In this document: positions 27,401 through 34,473 of the stretch, piece after piece | Layout of the letters: each line of letters begins with the position of its first letter | Position numbering within the stretch: the stretch's first letter is position 1 | NCBI RefSeq assembly: GCF_001613345.1 | Contig: NZ_BDCE01000091.1 | Location: 49,466 to 113,465 of the forward strand | Source of the DNA: Nocardia uniformis NBRC 13702 | GTDB taxonomy: Bacteria; Actinomycetota; Actinomycetes; Mycobacteriales; Mycobacteriaceae | DNA: 64,000 nt | Direction of reading: 5' to 3' | Notes under the pieces: model-generated | The model's input: the letters and a program-made list of their open reading frames with translations, nothing else | Databases searched by the model: none | What the model was told of the DNA's origin: nothing | Translations under genes and position numbers: made by a program

Positions 27401-27589
27401 ATCGATGACGATACCGGCGTGCTGGCAACCGGTCTGACCTCGCTGTCGGTACTCGAACTGCGCAGCCGGATCAGCGGGATCACCGGACTCGTGCTGCCCG
27501 TGAGCGCCTTCCTCGACAATCCGACCCCCCGCACGCTGGCCGCACTACTGGATACCGAACTGGCTGCGGTAGCGCCGGTTACGCGTTGA
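24404..27589 (+). CDS. Type I PKS 3: KS-AT-ACP, no reduction, no thioesterase
   Basis: A 1061-residue PKS module. It has an N-terminal docking helix (EDELRRYLRRTVADLLQVRQ) and a KS with Cys200 in DTACSGALVAL, EGHGTGT and SNIGH. The AT has Ser671 in GHSIGE and ARAFHSP, the malonyl type. The C-terminal ACP reads ATGLTSLSVLELRSRI: Ser1013 is kept, but the usual Asp before it is Thr. There is no KR, DH, ER or thioesterase, so the product should stay on the ACP as a beta-ketoacyl thioester. That is the class of substrate DarB/StlD enzymes use, which explains the lack of a release domain. The AfsA-like gene follows after 16 bp. Confidence 0.9.
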   Translation: MAEDELRRYLRRTVADLLQVRQELSALKQRAAEPIAVIGMACRFPGGIASPEDLWRVVSERRHVRSPFPADRGWRAAADHDEPGNPTVGLGGFLDDATGFDAAFFGISDSEAAAMDPQQRLMLEVAWEAFERGHLDPTTLRGSDTGVFAAVSDQVYSDWCPDWDGYETYYVLGNQVSLATGRIAYALGLDGPAITVDTACSGALVALHQAVEALRAGSCSLALTGGITVITQPTQFVAFSRQRALAPDGICKPYATAADGTAWSEGVGLVVLERLSDARRHGHPVLAVVRGSAVNSDGASNGLTAPNGQAQQRVIRRALVAAGLSAAEIDVIEGHGTGTTLGDPIEAQALLATYGRHRALERPVWLGSIKSNIGHTQSAAGAAGLIKMIMAMRHGVVPATLHVDRPSEHIDWSAGQLRLATESVPWPETGNPRRAAISAFGFSGTNAHVVVEYDTAGYDSEQRDFKTATGTAAEDITETARADSTVADSSRLPTYPVVVSARGAAALREQSARLVATIGIENAAAIVDLGYASVTTRAVFDHRAVLIAGETERLRAAAEAVAQGAGSSDAVVGAVSSGRLGVLLPGQGSQRPGTGRQLYELFPAFAAAFDELCAAFDPHLDRPLREIVFDADSETLDRTEFTQPALFSVQVAIWRLLESWGVTADFLLGHSIGELSAAHLGGVIALPDAAAVVAARGRLMQRLGPGAMLAVRASRAEAEEALGGYRDRVSVAADNGPNATVLSGDEAAVLELARYWRGRGRRTRRLGVARAFHSPQLDGLLADFRAVLAGVELKPSSIPLVSNVTGLVATSAQLSTPEYWVRQARGTVLFHDSVRCLRDAGVDTFLEIGSGDVLSGMTAECVADDRCAILPGLRGNGTEARDLLGAVAGIWVRGAAVAWPEVFTGSGARTVDLPTYAFQHRRYWHGTQHYWCASGGGATTAHFGVDPEAAQAAPEQTDPVAGLVAALAEFEASERGEYLLAAVRAQLTAILADRVEVTSIDDDTGVLATGLTSLSVLELRSRISGITGLVLPVSAFLDNPTPRTLAALLDTELAAVAPVTR

Positions 27590-27605
27590 TCGGAAAGGAG
27601 AACCG

Positions 27606-28625
27606 GTGCCCTCGCACACGAAGAATACGGGCGGACTGAGTTTCGAGCAGACCGTGCCCCGCTCCCTGGCGCACCGCCGCTGCCTCGGCGAAGTCTTCGT
27701 CGCCGATACCGCCGCGGTCGGCGTCGGCGAATACCTTGCCGCGGTGCAGATTCCGCGCGCGCACCTGCTCTGGTCGGATCGCCGCGGCGATCAGCACGAT
27801 CCGCTGGCGCTGGTGGAGGCGGTGCGGCAGGCCATGACAGTATTCGGGCACCGATATCTGAACCTGCCGCCGGATACCGCGCTCAGCCTGCAGCGCGTGG
27901 CCGTCGATATCGAGGACCGCAGCGTCCTGCACGATGATGGGGCCACGCCGCTCGAGGGCATTGTGCGACTGCGCACCGACCTCGATGCCGGGACCGCGTA
28001 TCTCACCGATCATGGTTTCACCGCGACGGTAACTGTCGGTGGCGCGGCGGCGGTGAGCGTTCGCGGCGGCGGTATCGCCTTTCCCGCCGAGGCGTACGCG
28101 CAGCTGCGGCAACACCAACTCGCCGACCGTCTCGAGAACGGTAGAGGTCAGGGCGGCTCGATACTTCGAACCAGTCCCGTGGCGCCCGCGCGTGTGGGCC
28201 GCCGCGATGAACGTAATGTGGTGGTGGGAACCGGCGATTCGGGTGTCGAACTGGTGGTGGACAGGCGGCATCCGTCGTTCTTCGACCACCCGTACGACCA
28301 TGTTCCGGGCCCCCTGCTCCTGGAAGGCTTCCGGCAGGCCGCGCTCCTGGCCGTCGCGGATACCAGCGCGTCGCCGCCGGTCGCGCTCGATGCGGCACCG
28401 GTGACGATGGCAGCCGAGTTCAGCGGTTTCGCGGAGTTCCACGCACCCCTGATCCTCACCAGCAGTATCGACCGCGACGACGAGAGCGACTGTGCCGAGA
28501 TACATCTCGACCTGACACAGTTCGGCGTCCGGATCGCCGGCTGCCGTATCGAATTCGACCTCATTTCACCAGCACCCCGGCGCGATGCCGCCTCGCTCAC
28601 AGCACCCGAGGAGATCAGTACATGA
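27606..28625 (+). CDS. AfsA/ScbA-family hotdog protein (gamma-butyrolactone synthase-like)
   Basis: A 339-residue protein with the two hotdog-like repeats of the A-factor synthase family. The N-terminal repeat begins FEQTVPRSLAHRRCLGEVFV (typical VPRxxVHR signature). The C-terminal repeat has LVVDRRHPSFFDHPYDHVPG and LLEGFRQAALL, where family members carry their conserved acidic residues. AfsA moves a beta-ketoacyl group from ACP to dihydroxyacetone phosphate. Here it sits right after a PKS that should end as a beta-ketoacyl-ACP. It may make a butyrolactone signal or handle beta-ketoacyl groups in the pathway. No TetR-type butyrolactone receptor is adjacent. GTG 27606 has GGAAAGGAGAA just ahead; its stop overlaps the next start (ATGA). 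Confidence 0.82.
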   Translation: MPSHTKNTGGLSFEQTVPRSLAHRRCLGEVFVADTAAVGVGEYLAAVQIPRAHLLWSDRRGDQHDPLALVEAVRQAMTVFGHRYLNLPPDTALSLQRVAVDIEDRSVLHDDGATPLEGIVRLRTDLDAGTAYLTDHGFTATVTVGGAAAVSVRGGGIAFPAEAYAQLRQHQLADRLENGRGQGGSILRTSPVAPARVGRRDERNVVVGTGDSGVELVVDRRHPSFFDHPYDHVPGPLLLEGFRQAALLAVADTSASPPVALDAAPVTMAAEFSGFAEFHAPLILTSSIDRDDESDCAEIHLDLTQFGVRIAGCRIEFDLISPAPRRDAASLTAPEEIST

Positions 28626-29932
28626 ACAACGCGACCACAGCCGACCGGCGCATTGCGGTGGTCGGTGCCGGAATCGCCGGCATGGCGGCGGCACTGGAAT
28701 TGCACGAGGCCGGATATCGGGTCGACCTGGTGGAACAGCTGCCGGTGCTCGGCGGGCGTTTCGGCCTCGACCGGCTCGGCGGCCGGCCCGTCATGACCGG
28801 CGGTAAGAATCTCGGACGCAAGTATTCGGCGCTGCGCGGGTTCCTCGATCGGCTCGGGACGCCGCGCTATGAACCGTTCGGCATCAACACCTCCCGGGTC
28901 GTCGACGGCAAGCTGCTGACCCTGGACAGCACCCAAACCGCCTGGGACAAGGTTTCGCGCCTGCGTCGATTGGGATCTGTCCGCGACCTGCTGAAGCTCG
29001 CGCGGCTGGGTCTGCTGGTGCGGCGTGCGGAGGCCAACCGATTCCTCGGCGCACCGGCCTTCGCGCAGGTGGCCGCCGCCTCCGACGATCGGCCGCTGTC
29101 GGAACATTTCGGCTCCGATATCGTGCGCAAGATGTTCCGGCCGATGACCGTTCGGATGAACGGGGCAGAGCCGGACGAGGTGTACCTGGGTACCTTCGGT
29201 ACCAATCTGTCGATGATCATGGACACATACGATCAGCTCACCGACGGCATCACTCCGGCCGTCACCGCACTGGCGGAACGAGTTTCGGTACGCACCTCAT
29301 CACGAGTGGAGCGATTGATCACCGACGGTGGACGCGTGACGGGGCTGGCCATCAGCACCGATGGCGGGCCGGTCGCCGACTGTCACTACGACGCCGTGGT
29401 GCTCGCGACGCCTGCCTACGCGACCGCGGAGCTGGTCAAGGCCGACCTGCCGGAGCTGAGCGAAACCCTCCAGGAGGTCCGATATTTCCCGGCCGCGGTC
29501 GTGCTCGTGCACTACGAACGGCCGGTGTTCGGAACACGGGTGCGCGCCATCGTCCTCGACGACGGGCCGTGCAGCAATGCCGGTGTTTACGGGATCAACG
29601 ATCTCGATATCGTCCGCTACACCTTCAGCGGCCGCCAGGCCCGCCCCGTGCCCACCGCGGATGTGCTTGCCGAATGGGTCGACGATGCCGAACGACGTCT
29701 GTTCGGTCTGCTCGGCCACGAGCGAATCGGGCGCAAGGATACGGTCACCCGTATTTGGGATGCCGCCTACTGCGCGTATGTGCCACACCACGGTGCCTTC
29801 CTCGACCGGGTGCGCGGTCAGGTCACGGGGGTCGAGGGGCTGGAACTGGCCGGCGACTACCTGCGTGGCGCACCGCTGGAAGCCTGTTGCCGCTCAGGAA
29901 TCGAAGCGGCGCAGCGGATTCGGACAGCCTAG
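28622..29932 (+). CDS. FAD-dependent oxidoreductase 2 (CrtI/protoporphyrinogen oxidase-like)
   Basis: A 436-residue paralogue of the flavoprotein at 14553-15854. It has the same N-terminal FAD fold (IAVVGAGIAGMAAALEL, GGRFG), the same central MNGAEPDEVYLGTFG segment and the same C-terminal closing motif (LELAGDYLRGAPLEACCRSG). Its start overlaps the AfsA-like stop by 4 nt, so it is co-translated with the end of the PKS operon. Two such oxidases in one cluster suggest two separate dehydrogenations or a heterodimer. It might instead act on a ring precursor together with DarA. It is convergent with the SARP gene. Confidence 0.8.
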   Translation: MNNATTADRRIAVVGAGIAGMAAALELHEAGYRVDLVEQLPVLGGRFGLDRLGGRPVMTGGKNLGRKYSALRGFLDRLGTPRYEPFGINTSRVVDGKLLTLDSTQTAWDKVSRLRRLGSVRDLLKLARLGLLVRRAEANRFLGAPAFAQVAAASDDRPLSEHFGSDIVRKMFRPMTVRMNGAEPDEVYLGTFGTNLSMIMDTYDQLTDGITPAVTALAERVSVRTSSRVERLITDGGRVTGLAISTDGGPVADCHYDAVVLATPAYATAELVKADLPELSETLQEVRYFPAAVVLVHYERPVFGTRVRAIVLDDGPCSNAGVYGINDLDIVRYTFSGRQARPVPTADVLAEWVDDAERRLFGLLGHERIGRKDTVTRIWDAAYCAYVPHHGAFLDRVRGQVTGVEGLELAGDYLRGAPLEACCRSGIEAAQRIRTA

Positions 29933-29940
29933 GGCTGCGC

Positions 29941-30729
29941 TCACGCGGTCGGCCGCACTAGCTGGGCGGTCTGTAGCGAGGAGTCCTGCGCGAGTATGAG
30001 TCGCAGCAGTCGTTGCAGATCCCGCCCCGGCTCGATGCCGAGATGCTCCACCAGTGCCGCGCGGGAACGCTGGTACACGCGCAGCGCCTCCGCCTGCCGT
30101 CCCGATCGGTACAGCGCAAGCATGTACTGCCGGTGAAACCCCTCCCGTAGGGGCGCTGTCGCGGTGAGCAATTCCAATTCCGGTGTGATCTCGCGATGCC
30201 GCCCGTCGGCCAACTCCGCCTCCAGACAGTCCTCGTAGGCATTGAGGCGTTCGTCCTCGAGAGCGGTCAGCTCACTCCAGCCGAGCCCGGCCTCCACCAG
30301 ATCCGCCAGCGCGGCACCCGACCATATGCCGATGGCCGCGCGCAGCCGCTCGCGTGCACAGTCGATGGCCCCGGCTCGTAGTGCGGTCCGACCCTGGCCG
30401 GCGAGAAGCCGGAAATGGTTGAGGTCCACCGCAGTCGGGTCGACGCGGAGAATATAGCCGGGAACCTGGGTGAGCAGTGCCGGTCCTCCGGTATCGGAAT
30501 TGCTGTGCGCCAGCGTCTTCCGCAGGGCGGACACCGCGTTCTGCACGATCTTGCGTGCGGTCGGCGGCGGGCCCTCCGGCCACAGCGCCTCACGTATCCT
30601 GCTCGCCGCCACCACCTGATTGTCGTGCAGCAGTAGATATCCGAGGACCGCCCGGCGGGTCAGCCCGCCCAGATCGAGCCTCGTCCCGTCGGAACGGACA
30701 TCCAGTGCACCGAGAACTCGGAATTCCAT
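29941..30729 (-). CDS. SARP-family pathway activator
   Basis: A 262-residue Streptomyces antibiotic regulatory protein. Residues 1-95 are an OmpR-type winged helix (MEFRVLGALDVRSDG, GLTRRAVLGYLLLHDNQVV, RKIVQNAVSALRKTL). Residues 100-250 are the bacterial transcriptional activation domain with helical repeats (LYRSGRQAEALRVYQRSRAALVEHLGIEPG). SARPs bind direct repeats overlapping the -35 region and recruit RNA polymerase. ATG 30729 with GGAAGG upstream is preferred over a start eight codons earlier. A tandem ACCCCTACG/ACCCTTACG pair lies about 70 bp upstream, consistent with autoregulation. The same motif precedes two biosynthetic units. Confidence 0.87.
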   Translation of the reverse strand: MEFRVLGALDVRSDGTRLDLGGLTRRAVLGYLLLHDNQVVAASRIREALWPEGPPPTARKIVQNAVSALRKTLAHSNSDTGGPALLTQVPGYILRVDPTAVDLNHFRLLAGQGRTALRAGAIDCARERLRAAIGIWSGAALADLVEAGLGWSELTALEDERLNAYEDCLEAELADGRHREITPELELLTATAPLREGFHRQYMLALYRSGRQAEALRVYQRSRAALVEHLGIEPGRDLQRLLRLILAQDSSLQTAQLVRPTA

Positions 30730-30798
30730 AGTGCTGCCTTCCGGTTCGCCCACCTTCGTGATCGGACCCGATGGTGCAGCACCGATTCGTCAGGCAGT

Positions 30799-30822
30799 AC
30801 CCCTACGACCGGCACCCTTACG
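30799..30822 (-). promoter_or_regulatory. Tandem ACCCCTACG/ACCCTTACG repeat (putative cluster operator, site C)
   Basis: ACCCCTACG (30799-30807) and ACCCTTACG (30814-30822) form a direct repeat with a 15-bp period in the 98-bp gap between the acyl-CoA ligase stop and the SARP start, oriented as at sites A and B. This is the expected place for a SARP autoregulatory box. Confidence 0.55.
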
Positions 30823-30827
30823 CCCGG

Positions 30828-32420
30828 TCAGTTCACCGCTCGGTCGCGGCCCTGCCAGAGCGGTTCCCGCAGCGTGCGACGCAGGATCTTGCCGCTGGCA
30901 TTGCGGGGCAGCGCGTCGAGGACCTCGATGTGCTGCGGCAATTTGAACGAGGCAAGCTTGTCGCGAATGGACATCATCAGCTCGTGGGGTGTGGCGGACT
31001 GACCGGGGTGGAAGGCGACGAAGGCGTGCAACCGCTCACCCCAGCGGTCGTCGGGTGCGCCGACCACCGCGGCCTCGCGCACTGCCGGATGCGCGACCAG
31101 GACATTCTCCACTTCCGCCGGGTAGACGTTCTCACCACCGACAATGATCATGTCCGCGAGCCGGTCGCAGATGAACAGATAACCGTCCTCATCGAGCCGG
31201 CCCGCGTCACCGGTGTGGATCCAGCCGTCGACGAGGGTCGCGGCGGTGGCGTCCGGGCGGTTGAAGTATTCGAGCATCATGGCCGGACCGCGTACCACCA
31301 CCTCACCGATCTCACCGGGCGGCAAGGGATTTCCGGCCTTATCGAGAATCAGGATTTCCGAGTCCGCGTACGACGTGCCCGACGACCGCAGTCGCGGACT
31401 GCCCGGCGTATGGTCCGCTGGCGGCAGGAAGGTGATCGGCGTCGCGGTCTCGGTCATTCCGTAGAACTGCAGGAATTCACAGCCGTACACCGTCATACAG
31501 AGGTTGAGCATGTCCTCCGGGATCGGTGAGCCGCCGTAGGCGACCTGGCGCAATCCGGCGAAATCCGCAGGGGTGACACCGGGTTCGGCAATGACCAGCA
31601 GCAGCATGACCGGCACCGCGCACACGGCGGTGATGTCGAACGTCCGGATAGCCGCCAGGGCCGCCGGCGGAGTGTACTCGGGGAGGATGACGGTGGTGAC
31701 CGCGTCGAGCAATCCCTGTACCGCCCAGGCCAATCCGGCGATATGGAACCCCGGGATGAGTACCAGGCAGCGATCGTCCGGTGGTGGCTGGAGCCACGGC
31801 ATACTCGACCGGTCCCGCACCTCGCGTACCGCGAACAGGCTCTGTTGCGCAATGACGACGCCCTTGGGGTGGCCGGTCGTCCCGCTGGTGTACATCTGTA
31901 GCAGCGCCTGCTGCCTGGAGGTCTTCGTGGGCAGCCGGTAGTCCGCGTAAGGGGCATGCCAGGCTGTGAATCCGGCACCGGCGACACCGTCACGATCCAT
32001 TCGGACCAGTCCAATCGGCCGCTCCATGCGCTCCATCGCCTGCGCGGCGAGAGGTTCGTCGGCAGCATCCACGAACAACAGTTCGCACTCGGAATCCCGC
32101 AGAATGTATTCGATTTCGGTGCTTGCGAGCCGCCAGTTCAGCGGTACCAGCACCAGCCCGCTATCCGCCGCGGCGATCAACAGCTGATACAGCCGCTCGC
32201 TGTCTCGACCGAGATACCCGACCCGCGCCCCGGGCGCCAACCCCTCAGCCTGCAGTGCATTCGCGACCTGGCAGGAAATCCGATGCAGCGCACCGAACGT
32301 CGTCTCCCGCCCCGCACACACCAGCGCCACCAAATCCGGCCGTCGCGCCGCGTGTTCGGCGATTGCCGCGGAAAGACCGGCCGTCGTCAAGTCCGCCCCC
32401 GGTACCGCTGACTTGGTCAT
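30828..32420 (-). CDS. Acyl-CoA/acyl-ACP ligase (ANL superfamily)
   Basis: A complete 530-residue adenylating ligase. The P-loop is QMYTSGTTGHPKGVV (about 180-194). The adenine/ribose motifs are FYGMTETATP, the acidic TGD in DGWIHTGDAGRL, the hinge DRLADMIIVGGENVYPAEVE and the C-terminal catalytic Lys in PRNASGKILRRTL. It activates a carboxylic acid as acyl-AMP and passes it to CoA or a carrier protein. As the only intact ligase in the cluster it is the best candidate to load the starter (4-hydroxybenzoate or a fatty acid), replacing the truncated ligase at 4071. It is transcribed towards the SARP gene, and both may share a transcript. Confidence 0.85.
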   Translation of the reverse strand: MTKSAVPGADLTTAGLSAAIAEHAARRPDLVALVCAGRETTFGALHRISCQVANALQAEGLAPGARVGYLGRDSERLYQLLIAAADSGLVLVPLNWRLASTEIEYILRDSECELLFVDAADEPLAAQAMERMERPIGLVRMDRDGVAGAGFTAWHAPYADYRLPTKTSRQQALLQMYTSGTTGHPKGVVIAQQSLFAVREVRDRSSMPWLQPPPDDRCLVLIPGFHIAGLAWAVQGLLDAVTTVILPEYTPPAALAAIRTFDITAVCAVPVMLLLVIAEPGVTPADFAGLRQVAYGGSPIPEDMLNLCMTVYGCEFLQFYGMTETATPITFLPPADHTPGSPRLRSSGTSYADSEILILDKAGNPLPPGEIGEVVVRGPAMMLEYFNRPDATAATLVDGWIHTGDAGRLDEDGYLFICDRLADMIIVGGENVYPAEVENVLVAHPAVREAAVVGAPDDRWGERLHAFVAFHPGQSATPHELMMSIRDKLASFKLPQHIEVLDALPRNASGKILRRTLREPLWQGRDRAVN

Positions 32421-32562
32421 GACATCACCTGAATCTGTAGTAGAGCAGTGGATTCCGCCTACTGACGCTATTCGGGGGCGGTAATCGCGCAGTAACTATT
32501 CGGGTCGACAGGAGGATTCGAGTAGGGGGTATCGCGACCGCAAATTCGATCGGCGTTGCGGA

Positions 32563-33285
32563 TCAGGTGGATACGGTGCTCGACGCCGCTCGGCGCTGGG
32601 CCAGCGCTTCGCTGCGGACCCACCGGAACAGGGTGGGGTTGTCGACAGTGGTGATGATGCTGACGATGGTGCGGAGGTAGCGGTCGCTGTCGAGCAGAGC
32701 CAGCATGCTCGCGGCCAGGTCCGTGCGGGCGGTGAATCTACCGTCGGCGTGGCCCTCGACGACGGTGTGGTCGGTGACCGTCGGCAGGTGGTAAAGGCCG
32801 CTCGGGCGGACGATCGTCCAGTCCAGATCGGTGGCGCGGATCAGCGTTTCCATCCGCCGCATATCGTCGTACAGCGTCTTACCCAGCACCCGCGTCACGT
32901 ACGGCAGTAGCACGCGGTTGAACAGGAGCCCGCCGTCGGAGTACGGGTGCGGGTCGACCCCGCTGGAGCTGACCACGGCGAGCCGACGCACCCGATGGCG
33001 CTGCATCGCGGCGACGATATTGGCCGCGCCCTGCGAATAGGTGTTGATCGGTTCCTTCCCGGCGGGCACCCCGAGTGTCGACAGCACCGCATCGGCCTGC
33101 GCCACGGCGGCATCGACCGCCCCCGGATCGAGCACATCGGCACCGACTACCTCGAGCCGATCATGGTTCAGTGGAAAGGAACCCGGTTGCCGGGTGACCG
33201 CGGAAACCTGATAGCCAGCGGCGAGTGCCTGTCCAGTGAGTAGGCGGCCGGTGGGTCCATTGGCTCCAAAGACGGTGATACGCAT
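32563..33285 (-). CDS. NmrA/SDR-like NAD(P)-binding epimerase
   Basis: A 240-residue atypical short-chain dehydrogenase. The N-terminal MRITVFGANGPTGRLL is the GxxGxxG Rossmann motif of the NmrA/NAD(P)H-binding group. VVSSSGVDPHPY and the WTIVRPSGLYHLP segment are typical of the family. It is divergent from an ECF41 sigma factor. ECF41 genes are usually next to a carboxymuconolactone decarboxylase, oxidoreductase or epimerase, so this is the epimerase partner. GAGAAGGG lies before ATG 33285. A TGTCACA-N16-CGAC element about 50-75 bp upstream fits an ECF41 promoter. Confidence 0.82.
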   Translation of the reverse strand: MRITVFGANGPTGRLLTGQALAAGYQVSAVTRQPGSFPLNHDRLEVVGADVLDPGAVDAAVAQADAVLSTLGVPAGKEPINTYSQGAANIVAAMQRHRVRRLAVVSSSGVDPHPYSDGGLLFNRVLLPYVTRVLGKTLYDDMRRMETLIRATDLDWTIVRPSGLYHLPTVTDHTVVEGHADGRFTARTDLAASMLALLDSDRYLRTIVSIITTVDNPTLFRWVRSEALAQRRAASSTVST

Positions 33286-33335
33286 GATGATTGCCCTTCT
33301 CTGATATTCCTGTCCGGGTACCTGGACGGACATAA

Positions 33336-33362
33336 GTCGCCAGTGGCCGGATACCTGTGACA
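33336..33362 (-). promoter_or_regulatory. Putative ECF41 promoter for the NmrA-like gene
   Basis: Read on the minus strand, TGTCACA (33362-33356) is followed after 16 bp by CGAC (33339-33336). The reported ECF41 consensus is TGTCACA near -35 and CGTC near -10, so this is one mismatch away. It points at the NmrA-like start at 33285. Confidence 0.5.
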
Positions 33363-33465
33363 GTGCGGCCATGTGACGACTGCCACCGATCGTGAGTGTC
33401 ACAAAGCGGTCGGGACGCGCCACTTGCGTGTGACACCTTCGAGAGCGAACAGACAGGAGCGGCAT

Positions 33466-34362
33466 ATGAGGAACGGCGACCGCAGGGGTCCCGCCACCGA
33501 CGCGTTTGTTGCCCACCGCAACCTGCTGTTCACCGTCGCCTACGAGATGCTCGGCTCGGCCGCCGACGCCGAAGATGTCCTCCAGGAAACCTGGTTACAG
33601 TGGGCGGACGTCGATCTCGGCGCGGTGCGGGATCAGCGCGCGTTCCTCGCCAAGATCACCACTCGTCAGGCCATCCGGCGGCTGCGCTCACTCGGACGGC
33701 GCCGGGAGTCCTACGTCGGCCCCTGGCTACCCGAGCCGCTGCTCACCGCGCCCGACGTGGCCGAGGACATCGAGCTGGCCGAGAACATCTCGATGGCGAT
33801 GCTGCTGGTACTGGAGACGCTCGCCCCGACCGAGCGGGCAGTGTTCGTCCTGCGCGAGGTATTCGACGTGGGATACGACGAGATCGCCGACGCCGTCGAT
33901 AAGACTCCTGCGGCGGTCCGCCAGATCGCGCACCGCGCACGTGCTCATGTCGCCGCGCGCCGACCGCGCGGGGACGTGTCCCCGGCCGAGACCCGAGAGG
34001 CGCTCGGGGCGTTCCAACGGGCGGTCGAGACAGGCGATCTGCAGAGTCTGCTCGACATCCTTGCGCCGGACGTCGTCTTCTTGGGCGACGGTGGGGGAGT
34101 CAAGCGGGCGTTGTTGCGGCCTATCGTGGGGGCCGAAAAGGTGGCTCGCGTCCTGGCCCGCGGCTCGGGCTGGATGGGCGGTGAGACGTCGGCCGAGCCG
34201 GCACAGGTCAATGGCTGGCCGGCTCTGATCGTCCGACTCAATGGGGAGATCGATGGCGTCGTGGCGGTGCGGATCGACCACGGCTCGGTCACGGGTCTCT
34301 ACTTCGTGCGCAATCCCGAGAAGCTCTCGCGTATGCGCCGCGAGACCACGTTGGACCGTTGA
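33466..34362 (+). CDS. ECF41-type RNA polymerase sigma factor (SigJ-like), copy 1
   Basis: A 298-residue sigma factor with sigma-2 (FTVAYEMLGSAADAEDVLQE) and sigma-4 (LAPTERAVFVLREVFDVGYD) domains, plus a C-terminal SnoaL-like domain of about 110 residues. That extension carries the ECF41 signatures: GDGGGVKRALLRP (DGGG motif) and RNPEKLSR (NPDKL-type motif). In this group it replaces an anti-sigma factor by binding and tuning the sigma core. Start ATG 33466 follows CAGGAGC. It is paralogous to the sigma factor at 35706, with a 50-bp exact nucleotide match. Likely targets are its own neighbours: the divergent NmrA-like gene and the downstream oxidoreductase. Confidence 0.9.
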   Translation: MRNGDRRGPATDAFVAHRNLLFTVAYEMLGSAADAEDVLQETWLQWADVDLGAVRDQRAFLAKITTRQAIRRLRSLGRRRESYVGPWLPEPLLTAPDVAEDIELAENISMAMLLVLETLAPTERAVFVLREVFDVGYDEIADAVDKTPAAVRQIAHRARAHVAARRPRGDVSPAETREALGAFQRAVETGDLQSLLDILAPDVVFLGDGGGVKRALLRPIVGAEKVARVLARGSGWMGGETSAEPAQVNGWPALIVRLNGEIDGVVAVRIDHGSVTGLYFVRNPEKLSRMRRETTLDR

Positions 34363-34400
34363 ATCCGAGGCAACGCCCCCTGGGCACGCCATGTGATCCA

Positions 34401-34426
34401 TGCCACATGATGTCAGAAACTTCGTC
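34401..34426 (+). promoter_or_regulatory. Putative ECF41 promoter for the NDH-like gene
   Basis: TGCCACA (34401-34407) is followed after 15 bp by CGTC (34423-34426), 48 bp before the oxidoreductase start. It differs by one base from the TGTCACA/CGTC pair described for ECF41 promoters. Confidence 0.45.
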
Positions 34427-34473
34427 GAAGCGGTGTCTTGTGCTCGAACCCCTCGGAGCAAAGGAGATTCATC

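Noticed and set aside
32522..32536. GAGTAGGGGGTATCG upstream of the acyl-CoA ligase as a fourth cluster operator
   Set aside because: It has an extra G and no clear tandem partner, so it does not match the motif.
33397..33437. TGTCACA and GTGTGACAC before the first ECF41 gene as an autoregulatory promoter
   Set aside because: No CGTC-like -10 lies at 15-17 bp from TGTCACA in the right direction.
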